Assembly: GCA_003427395.1 (NCBI GenBank)
Contig: BFEA01000584.1
Location: 284,650 to 321,248 of the forward strand
DNA from: Chara braunii
Taxonomy: Eukaryota > Streptophyta > Charophyceae > Charales > Characeae
Length of the DNA: 36,599 nt
Direction: 5' to 3'
Positions 29,706 to 36,599 of the stretch are shown one piece after another. Every line of letters begins with the position of its first letter. Position 1 is the stretch's first letter. The translations under genes and the position numbers were made by a program. The notes below the pieces were generated by a model. The model worked only from the letters and a program-made list of their open reading frames with translations, was not told the origin of the DNA and did no database searches.

Positions 29706-30040
29706 CTTATATATATATATATATATCGTCAAATAGAACTATCCGGTAAACCGTAGGCAGAGAGGGAGAAGAGGACAACAAACGAGGGCCTGTGACAAAC
29801 TGTTTCGTCGGAGTTTCACCGACTCATCAGGAGGCTGAACCCTCAACAGTCTGTAGAATCCCCTCACTGATTACACTGTAAGTGACAATCCACCTTAATC
29901 AAAATCAAAGTAGTATATATATATATATACTGTATGTGGGAATCGTCATCCAGGATTGTCTTCTCTTTTTTTCTTGGTTGTCACACTGTGGATCACTGAG
30001 ACAATCAGTGAGGGGATTGTTACACTGTGGATCACCAACC
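29706..30040 (-). mobile_element. Inserted non-coding element carrying a type III hammerhead
   Basis: This segment interrupts the AT-rich tandem block. It is bounded on the left by an (AT)n tract (29709-29726) and contains a second one (29914-29929). AATCCCCTCACTGATT (29857-29872) has its exact complement at 30003-30018. TCACACTGTGGATCAC near 29981 recurs as TTACACTGTGGATCAC near 30020. The hammerhead lies on the minus strand. There is no coding frame. The layout suits a small retrozyme-like element, but no long terminal repeats or primer-binding site were found, so its class is open. Confidence 0.5.
29795..29854 (-). ncRNA. Type III hammerhead ribozyme, complete core
   Basis: On the minus strand: stem III 5' strand ACAGACTGT (29854-29846); cleavage after T (29845) in the triplet GTT; closed stem I GAGG/CCTC with loop GTTCAG (29844-29831); CTGATGA (29830-29824); stem II GTCGG/CCGAC with a seven-base loop (29823-29807); GAAA (29806-29803); and stem III 3' strand ACAGTTTGT ending at 29795. 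Stem III pairs over nine positions with one G-T. Every conserved core base is present and all three helices form. GTT is an accepted NUH triplet, though usually slower than GTC. Type III hammerheads are known from plant retrozymes and viroid-like RNAs. Confidence 0.85.
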
Positions 30041-30150
30041 CACCTTATGTGCAAACATTATTTTAAAAAGTAATAGAAAACAAGGAAATATTATAAAATA
30101 AGAACGTGATATTCTTTATAAAAAGTGGTTAACATTGACGATGTCTATAT

Positions 30151-30479
30151 ATATTTATCGATATCTATATATCTATGTCAATATGTTAATTCTCGAAGTT
30201 TTTCAAACTAAACATAAGTAATAACAACAAGTTTTTCTAGATTATTACCACAAAATTGTTGATAATAACAAAGTTTGAAAACGTTTCTTAACTCATCGGT
30301 ACATGTGTAGATGTAAAGGTACTACAAAAAAATTTATCGCAGAAAACATTAGTTAACAAAAAGTTCAACTCATAAACTTTCTGCTTAAATCAATGTATTT
30401 CAGTCTAAATATGAGTATTTCAATCATATTATCATCGTTTTTTTGTTAATTATATTGGAATTGGTAGTTAAAATAAAAT
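30151..30479. other. AT-rich, no gene seen
   Basis: TATATCTA-type low complexity near 30145-30180, otherwise anonymous AT-rich sequence. Confidence 0.5.
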
Positions 30480-30850
30480 TCTGGAATAAATTTCGAATAG
30501 TTTGAAACGGACTGAAAATGGTAATCAGACTGGAATTTTAAATTTGGACAAAAACGTGAACTGATTGTGACTGAAATTTTATCAAAATAATTAACTGTTG
30601 ATTACAGTTACACGAAAACATTTGAATTTTTACTAAACTTTCACCGGAAATACTCGGTTTAAACAAAAAATGTTAGCGAAAGTTTACGATGCAGACGAAA
30701 AGTTTCATAGAAAATTACAAATATGTACCGAATGTAAACCAAAATTTTAACTGAAATTTCACCTTACTTACTGAAATTGAACTGAAATTAGATGAAAATT
30801 TTCAGATGTGAACGAAAATTTGGACTGAAATTCCACCAAAATTTTTAGAG
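30480..30850. repeat. Degenerate ACTGAAATTT-word array
   Basis: Words such as GACTGAAA, GACTGGAATTTT, ACTGAAATTTTATC, ACTGAAATTTCACC, ACTGAAATTGAACTGAAATT and GACTGAAATTCCACC recur every 15-40 bases. The organisation resembles the GTTGAAA arrays at 26860 and 28440 but uses a different word. Confidence 0.55.
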
Positions 30851-31588
30851 AGTCGTGGGCCATATACACAACTCATAACTTCACATCTGACGATCAATGA
30901 TTTTTTTTTTTCGTATTTACTAATCGCAAAGTCAAAAACATATTTGATAAAAATAATAATTAATAAACAAAATAACATATGTATACACCAATAACTTGAC
31001 GAAAACAAACTGAAAGATATTCAGGATTCCACAAGATTATATAATCATTCAACTTGCAAATTGCACCTCGAAGGGGAAGAAAAAAAAAAAAAAAATGGTG
31101 AGGAGAGAGAGAGCGAAAGAGAGAGACAGAGAGAGCTACAGAAAGAGAAAAAAAAATAAATACAAATTTAACTTTACATTTGCGACTAGTAAGTAACAAC
31201 TTCAATAAGTTCCTTAGCCATAATAAAACCTTATGATCCGTACAATACACACCAATTTAACTACACAAAGTCGTCGCCTTTAAATTTTGGTGAATCAATT
31301 CTACAAAAACACATCCACCTTGCGAAAGGTGGACACACACACTCAATAAGTCTATAAAGAAAAATAGTTTTTATTGCTCCACAACCACTGTAACTAAAAG
31401 TTCAACGCAACTACTTGAAATGTGTGGAAAGAGAGTGAACGCAAAAGTCAAAGATCCTAAGAAGGCGCAAACAAAGACAGGGAGGGAGAGAAAAAAACTA
31501 AGAAACTGAAAAATTGACGGAGAAGTTACATGCAAACACATTTTTTTTTTGTCTTTTCAACAAACATTCAATGAACATGGTGAAACAA
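30851..31588. other. AT-rich, no gene; A run and GA-rich tract
   Basis: A T run at 30900-30911, an A run at about 31079-31095 and GA-rich sequence to about 31150. The frames are low-complexity. Confidence 0.5.
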
Positions 31589-32720
31589 GTGTGAGCCCAC
31601 ACAGATGCAAAGGGAAGTTTGAGTCATTCAACTGACCTTGAGTGAGGTTTGAATAGGCTTACTTAAGAAAACAGAGATAATGTCTCAATCAAATAGAATA
31701 TTAATCGTCATTAAAAACAAAAATGTGAGGGGAACAATCACACAAGTTGTGGTCCTTTCAACTGATTCATGATTCAATTCATTCTCCTTTGACCTGAACA
31801 GGCCAAGGTTGGGTCCACAAAAAAGACTCAATGAAAAAAAAAAAAAAAAAACAGTAAAATTCCCACGAGAAATGAAAGTTAAAAATAAAATCATTAAAAA
31901 AAAACCTTAAAATTTATACATTGTCATTCCAATGTTCGTCTAATTTTAAAATTTCTTGTTTTATTTGATAAGTTCCCGTCTAAATATGAGTTTTCCCTTC
32001 CAGCTACATCTATTTGTTCAAGATCGAATGAAAGTCTTGACGAGTTTATGAAATATTTTAATTAAATTTTCATTCTACTATAATAAATATCTTCTTATTT
32101 AGATTAAATTAACATATTTATGACTGAAAATTCTTACTTAGAATGACAGAATAATTAAAATATTTCATAAACTCATCCAGATTTTCATTCCATCTCTAGC
32201 ATGTAGTTCAAATAAGAAGGGATACCCCATTCTTGGAAGAAAAATTTTCAAGTAAGACGAAACATTTTAAAATTGAAATGAATAAAAATTTGAAATTTAT
32301 CATGTAATTTTACTATAGAATGATGATTTAATTATGAGAATTTTTTTTATTGTAACCCTCGAAGAGGGTGTCCTAAACAAGGATTGTCCCAAAGAGGGTG
32401 TTGACGATGATTCAAGTGATTCAAACACCATCCCCGATGACCCCAATGCAGTCTCAACTGGACCACATCTCCCAAGGATTGTCCCAAATCAAACCGCAGT
32501 CCAAAACCACCTTCCATCACTCCACTCAGAGTAGTTTGAAATGTGAGAACGCAAACCACACACGCCCAAAATCACGAGCCGCAAACCAGTTTCAACTGGT
32601 CCCAAATGGTCCCAGATAATCCCACACTCTCACCAGCAACACCAGATGACTCCAACACCGAAACCATTTGCACTGTGTGTTTCAAAAAAAATAAAGGCGA
32701 CCCCGGGTGAAAACCACATG
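31589..32720 (+). repeat. Dispersed repeat D, copy 2, split by a nested insertion
   Basis: GTGTGAGCCCACACAGATGC, AGTTTGAGTCATTCAACTGACC, GGCCAAGGTTGGGTCCAC, TGGTCCCAAATGGTCCCAG and AATAAAGGCGACCC match copy 1 (21428-22050) in order. Copy 2 is about 500 bases longer, because an AT-rich foldback element sits between its two halves. Confidence 0.7.
31873..32343. mobile_element. ~470-bp foldback element nested in repeat D
   Basis: A 23-base arm, GAGTTTATGAAATATTTTAA plus TTA (32042-32064), has its exact complement at 32152-32174. Pairing continues imperfectly outward: GATCGAATGAAAGTC pairs with GATTTTCATTCCATC, and further blocks reach about 31880 and 32335. The symmetry centre is near 32108. 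It has no coding capacity. Edges are estimated from the symmetry and from comparison with repeat D copy 1. Confidence 0.7.
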
Positions 32721-33038
32721 CGCTGCGAGCCTCAATGACTGCTCTTCATCGCACACATCCACCAAGTACTCTCGTGGATTATAATTCACCAATGAGATTG
32801 AACTATACACTTGTTGCATGCACCACTGCAATCAGTCTTCCCTGCAAATCAAGCACGCACAAAAACGAAGTCGGCATCTTCATGTATACTTCATGTTGTT
32901 TCAACCCAAATTGTGAATTTGCTGAATTTGACATTTATAAATTTCATTGATGTGTTATTCTCAATCAAAATGTCTGCATGATGTGCTAGGAATCAGGTTG
33001 AGCATACTCTGTAGAGAGGCGCAAAAGACAAAATAGAG
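32721..33038. other. Unassigned, no gene seen
   Basis: Short frames only. ACAAAATAGAGCGTGG at the right edge is shared with 33338-33356. Confidence 0.5.
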
Positions 33039-33115
33039 CGTGGTCGGCAGGTGCATACTAATATAAAGACGACAAGTGTCCACAACGACAAATTTGTATG
33101 CACCTACCGACCACG
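33039..33115. mobile_element. Family G MITE, copy 3 (best preserved)
   Basis: CGTGGTCGGCAGGTGCATAC at the left and GTATGCACCTACCGACCACG at the right are near-perfect complements. Length about 77 bases. It has the cleanest ends of the family. Confidence 0.85.
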
Positions 33116-33216
33116 ACTTTGTTGGCTGCGCGATATGCTCCGAGCCGGGAGAGGGAGAAAACGACAATTGTCATGACATTAGGAAAGCGACATCCGATTT
33201 ATTTTTGACCTACTTG

Positions 33217-33220
<4 letters not shown>

Positions 33221-33304
<84 letters not shown>
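33221..33304. repeat. (GT)42 microsatellite
   Basis: Uninterrupted TG repeats of about 84 bases between two related family G sequences. Confidence 0.95.
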
Positions 33305-33308
<4 letters not shown>

Positions 33309-33337
33309 TAACGAAAATAGAAAAAGTTCTCAATTTC

Positions 33338-33395
33338 CAAACAAAATAGAACGTGATCGAAGGTGCATGCTAATATAAAGACAGTTAGTATCCAC
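33338..33395 (+). mobile_element. Family G MITE, partial copy 4
   Basis: ACAAAATAGAACGTGATCGA then AGGTGCATGCTAATATAAAG and TATCCAC matches 33028-33082, including flanking sequence outside the MITE. The right arm is absent. It is a partial local duplication. Confidence 0.7.
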
Positions 33396-33413
33396 ATCAG
33401 AGAAACTGAGTTT

Positions 33414-33500
33414 TAAAATATGGTGGTGTATCTTTGTATTTCGTAGTGAAAGATTCATTCTTATTTTGTACATTTGATCAAGAGTTGTTTCTTCTTAGTG
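33414..33500 (+). mobile_element. Family R, copy 5
   Basis: AAAATATGGTGGTGTATCTT, TTTCGTAGTGAAAGATTC and ATTCTTATTTTGTACATTTG follow the family R order. Confidence 0.65.
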
Positions 33501-34517
33501 TTCACACGGAGGATTGGAACTTCAGTCTGTATATATCAATAGCTAGGATTTTGAGGGAGGAGGAGAGGGGGGAAAAGGAGGGACAACAGGAGGAGGAGAG
33601 AAAGAACAACGAACATAAATAAAGAGAGTCGAGTAGGAGAAGTGACAGGAAATGTGTGGAAGAACAGAAAGATGCGATCTTTGGAGTAAGATGGTAAAAT
33701 GGAAGCGGAGGGTTAGTATTAGACAATATCGAGGACAATATTGTGCTCTCGGTCGCCCGGGAGCAATAAATGTCATTCCTCATGTCAAGGAAGTTTTTGA
33801 ATGATACCGCTAAATTATCTTCTTGATTATTCCCATGGTGGAACAACGAAGTCACAGAAAAAAAACACGTCGATGATGTTGCCAACAACGATAATAATGG
33901 TGATGATGAAGATGATGATCTGCGCCGACGGTGATTATGAGAATCGGTAGGACACACGAGGATGATTATGAGATTTTAGTTTAGAAAAGGAATCTCATTA
34001 TTCCAATCAATGTGGGTCTTTAATTAAATGACTAACACTCGTTAACCATCCAGGTGCCAGCACTTGACGAATCCGACGTTGCAATGATACAAAGAGTCAA
34101 CATCGAAGGATCACAAAAGCGACGTCGATATGAACATTTGGCTGGCATCGGCAAATTGGCTCAATCCAATGGGCAGGGAAGGAAGAGAATCGTGATCTTG
34201 ATCGATAGGCAATCGAGAGAAGCAGGAAATTAAATGGGATGGAGGCACAAGGAAGATGCACAGAGGAGGGAGGCGGGGAGGAAGAAAATCGGGATAGCAA
34301 CAGGGACAGGAAGTGGGAAAGGACGTTGTAGAGGGGAGAGGCGGCGAGACGAGATTGAAATAGGAGGTGCAATCACACAGAAGGGAGATGCAAATGAGCG
34401 GGGATGAGTAATGGGATCAATTCGAGAAGTTTAGGATCGAGAGAGGGGAGGGCGAGAAGTCGGGCACTAGATGGAGGGAAGGAAAGGCGCACAAAGAGGG
34501 GGAATCGAGTATCGGCA
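33501..34517. other. Purine-rich non-coding sequence
   Basis: GAGGAGG-type sequence at 33545-33620 and from about 34170 on, a GATGAT patch at 33900-33918, and nothing coding. The minus frames here read the pyrimidine strand as Ser/Pro/Leu-rich and are not credible. Confidence 0.55.
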
Positions 34518-34740
34518 GGGAGGGGTCTAGGAAAACGATGGGAGGAGGAGTGGGATGAAAATGAGCAAAGTGGGAAGCGGGAAGGAGAAGCAGGCGGAGG
34601 GAGGAAAAGTTGAACGCTCGAATGTTGGCGGGCAAGGGTCGGGGAAAACGATGGGAGGAGGAGCAGGGAAGCAAGTGGGAATAAGCGCAGTGAGGACACA
34701 CGAAGGAGAAGCAGGCGGAGAGAGGAAAAATTGGGCGCAG
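34518..34740 (+). repeat. Purine-rich tandem duplication, ~113-121-bp unit
   Basis: GAAAACGATGGGAGGAGGAG occurs at 34531 and 34644. GAAGGAGAAGCAGGCGGAG occurs at 34581 and 34702. The second unit carries an insertion of several bases. Confidence 0.85.
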
Positions 34741-34858
34741 CTGAATGACGTGATAGGGGGGAAATCGACGGAAGATGGAGGGAGAGAGCGAGGGCGGGTG
34801 GGGGAGGAAGGGGTTGTGGGGACGCAAGGAGGACGGCGCCTTCCAACTCCTCACCTTC

Positions 34859-34860
<2 letters not shown>

Positions 34861-34923
<63 letters not shown>

Positions 34924-34972
34924 TACACACACACACACACATACACACACACACATACACACATACACACGC
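34861..34972. repeat. (CT)n followed by an interrupted (CA)n array
   Basis: About 30 CT units to 34920, then GTGTA and CA repeats with TA interruptions to 34972. Confidence 0.95.
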
Positions 34973-35397
34973 TATGTTCGAGTTCCCGGCAGTCGCTGCA
35001 ATGCTCCTCCCGGCCTTCGTCCTCCTCCTCCTCCTCGTTGCCTCCAAGCTCCTCTTCTTCACCATGAATTGGTTGGCTATGGGTCCATTCGAACTTAATT
35101 AGGCCCGATTTGGGCCGTAGATCTTTGCAGATCGACTACCAAGTTTGGGCCCGTTTCGTTTCGATATTTCTATGGAAAAAAAAATTCCATCGGCCTCAGT
35201 TGGGAAGGCTTGCAAGTGGCATTCAGGGGCACGGTCCCATTAACAGTCGGATAGGAGTGTGACCGATCCAGTGTGACACTGAGTGGCAGCGGCCTGATTG
35301 GTTCATTACAAATTTATGGGCTGAGAAAATAAGAGAAAGGCAAAAAAAAAAGAAAACAGAGACCTCCCACCGGAAATCACGGCAAAGTGCTTCCTAG
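34973..35397. other. Unassigned, no gene seen
   Basis: A CTC-rich patch at 35010-35060 and otherwise anonymous sequence. Confidence 0.5.
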
Positions 35398-35423
35398 CCA
35401 TCAGATCACAAATGATCTGATGG
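35398..35423. repeat. Perfect 11-bp hairpin
   Basis: CCATCAGATCA (35398-35408) and TGATCTGATGG (35413-35423) flank the loop CAAA. Confidence 0.95.
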
Positions 35424-35936
35424 TGGTGGTTGCAACAACAATGAACATAGTAACTACTACATTTTTTCTAGAATAAACTTGACTTCTGTCAAAAGTGATC
35501 ATGACGCCCTCCATATACTCCGTGATTGAAGGAGGGATTCACCCAATGAGATAACTGCACAACAGCAAGCAAAATACTGAAAATCTTTTATCCAGTGGGT
35601 CTGTGGCCGACCCGGCTTTTTTTTTTTTTTTTTTCCAAATGTATGAGGTTGTCAATGCATCACACATACCTGTTGGTTCTCCTTAAGAAAGTGCACATGG
35701 TACTTAAGGAGAGAGAGAAAGAGAGAATGTTCTTCAACCCAGAAAAAAACGTAAATGTTCCATGTGGAGGGTGGTGGGTGTGGGGAGGGGGTGAAGAGGG
35801 GCAGAGACGGGAGAACATCTCCAAATTAGTACAACACGCCAATCAATCAACGGAGAAATCAATTAACAAATTCATACAATGGACAAACAAGAACATCAAT
35901 CAAGTCTAATCAATCATCCTTCGAGAAAGGGACAAC
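35424..35936. other. 3' flank of the Mic10-like gene
   Basis: A T run at about 35617-35635. No clear AATAAA signal was found on the minus strand close to the stop codon, so the transcript end is undefined. Confidence 0.45.
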
Positions 35937-36230
35937 CTAATCATTCCCAAGTGCATTTGACTTGCGAGGTGGTGCTTTTGACGATGGCCCCGACCACTTT
36001 GGAGTCTGGCTGTCAAACATGTGAGAACAATTTGCGTAAGCTGAACCTAATCCCAAACTTGGCCCAAGGGCAATAGACACCAGCCTTGTGAATGGAATGT
36101 GGAACAAAAGCAGGGCACTCGTAAATCCTGCAAGACTGTCTTGGACTATTGTGTGCAGAGCCAGATCCAAGCAATGGTCCCATTTTTCATCCAGTAACAG
36201 TTCCTTGAGTCTTACATTAGACCCTGCCAT
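35937..36230 (-). CDS. MIC10: Mic10 (MICOS10)-like mitochondrial inner-membrane protein
   Basis: The frame encodes 97 residues from ATG at 36230 to TAG at 35937-35939. Mic10 is the core cristae-junction subunit of the MICOS complex: two short membrane helices in a hairpin that oligomerises and bends the inner membrane. Seen here: DEKWDHCLDLA at about residues 14-24, a first hydrophobic segment (LAGFTSALLLF), a short charged turn with Pro-x-x-Arg (IPFTRL), and a second segment with the Gly motif ALGPSLGLGSAYANCSHMFD. The family motif is G-x-G-x-G-x-AY-x-x-C; one Gly is Ser here and the other two remain. Length fits the family (75-105 residues). The frame is open upstream to about 36374 without another ATG, so this ATG is preferred, but an upstream exon cannot be excluded. 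The Ser/Pro/Lys tail after residue 80 has no known role. It appears intact and is the only conserved host gene in the window. Confidence 0.75.
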   Translation of the reverse strand: MAGSNVRLKELLLDEKWDHCLDLALHTIVQDSLAGFTSALLLFHIPFTRLVSIALGPSLGLGSAYANCSHMFDSQTPKWSGPSSKAPPRKSNALGND

Positions 36231-36432
36231 GTCAGCTGATTCTCTGATGGGATGGATAGCCACTTTTCCCAAGGAGTGAAAGATGACAACAAAAAAGTCG
36301 AAGAGATAACGAGCCGCTGCAGAAACCGAAGGTGAAGATGATCCCGCGTCAACAGCCAGAGAGTTTGACGATGGTTACAGTGTTCGAGTGAGAATTCTAG
36401 ACTTGCGCTCCAAACAAGTTAAAAAGTAGAGA

Positions 36433-36503
36433 AGGTTGGTAGGTGCATACTACAACGCTAAGTACATAGATTGTGCGAAAATTAATGTGCACGTATCGAC
36501 CAC
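36433..36503. mobile_element. Family G MITE, copy 5, upstream of the Mic10-like gene
   Basis: Left end AGGTTGGTAGGTGCATACTA, right end ATGTGCACGTATCGACCAC, about 71 bases. It lies about 200 bases upstream of the ATG of the minus-strand gene, within its likely promoter, 5' UTR or first intron. Confidence 0.75.
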
Positions 36504-36599
36504 TGGAAAAGAAATTGTACCAAAGGACTTTCTTTAGTATCACCTTCATGTTCACATATTTTTGTGGGTAATTCTCCCCTCCCCCCCCTCCCCCTTTAC

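Larger units (their letters stand above)
29217..30150 (+). repeat. AT-rich tandem units (~245 bp), third unit interrupted
   Basis: GCATATTATTTTTCAAATT, a MITE copy, AGA(T/A)..AGG, ATAATTATAAAA-type and AGAGC(A/G)TAATAT words occur in order in unit 1 (about 29220-29460) and unit 2 (about 29466-29705). Only the right half of a third unit (about 30041-30150: CAAACATT, GAAAACAAGG, TAAGAACGTGATATT, ACATTGACGATG) remains. Its left half is replaced by the hammerhead-bearing segment 29706-30040. Confidence 0.8.

Noticed and set aside
34373-35065. 230- and 183-codon minus frames rich in Arg-Glu, Ser and Pro
   Set aside because: They read the CT microsatellite and purine-rich minisatellite; several frames are open at once, which is a composition effect.

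Overview
This is a repeat-dense piece of a eukaryotic nuclear genome. The best lineage clue is a U6 snRNA-derived sequence at 16019-16120 whose 5' part carries the land-plant/green-lineage type GACATCCG..AAAATTGG instead of the animal type. A chromodomain of plant chromovirus style, an L1-type LINE and a plant-like Mic10 reading frame agree with a streptophyte (land plant or charophyte alga); I cannot name the species. Only one conserved host gene is visible: a MICOS10/Mic10-like frame on the minus strand at 35937-36230. Nearly all other long open frames lie in transposon remnants, simple repeats or strand-asymmetric sequence.

Layout. 1-132 is an assembly artefact: 95 bases identical to 27444-27538, then a Nextera mate-pair junction adapter (two mosaic ends head to head). 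133-4660 is mostly unassigned, with a possible PIF/Harbinger transposase fragment at 3330-3740. 4661-8300 (minus) is a 5'-truncated L1-like LINE, open over about 1150 codons except for two in-frame TGA codons. 8595-9062 is an irregular hairpin-bearing tandem repeat. 9249-13045 holds short inverted-repeat (MITE/foldback) elements, homopolymers, microsatellites and a 258-bp insertion with 13-bp direct repeats containing a hammerhead-ribozyme motif. 13046-16679 has a chromovirus 3' remnant, an AT-rich duplication, tRNA-like heads and the U6 pseudogene. 16680-19290 (plus) is a second, heavily decayed LINE of the same lineage. 19300-26820 is anonymous repeats, including a decayed type III hammerhead at 24124-24183 and a purine-to-pyrimidine strand switch near 26230. 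26860-28690 is a three-unit satellite whose junction microsatellites change identity and strand. 29217-30150 is an AT-rich tandem block hosting small MITEs and an inserted element with a complete canonical type III hammerhead ribozyme (minus, 29795-29854). 31589-32720 is a dispersed repeat (other copy 21428-22050) with a ~470-bp foldback element nested in it. 33000-35400 holds more MITE copies, long GT/CT/CA microsatellites and purine-rich minisatellites. The Mic10-like gene lies near the right end, with a MITE about 200 bp upstream of its ATG.

The most interesting theme is the three hammerhead-type self-cleaving RNA motifs (one intact type III, one decayed type III, one minimal type I) in short non-coding elements, as expected for retrozyme-like or Penelope-derived small retroelements. 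No protein-coding partner for them lies in the window; the LINEs could supply reverse transcriptase, but that is inference.
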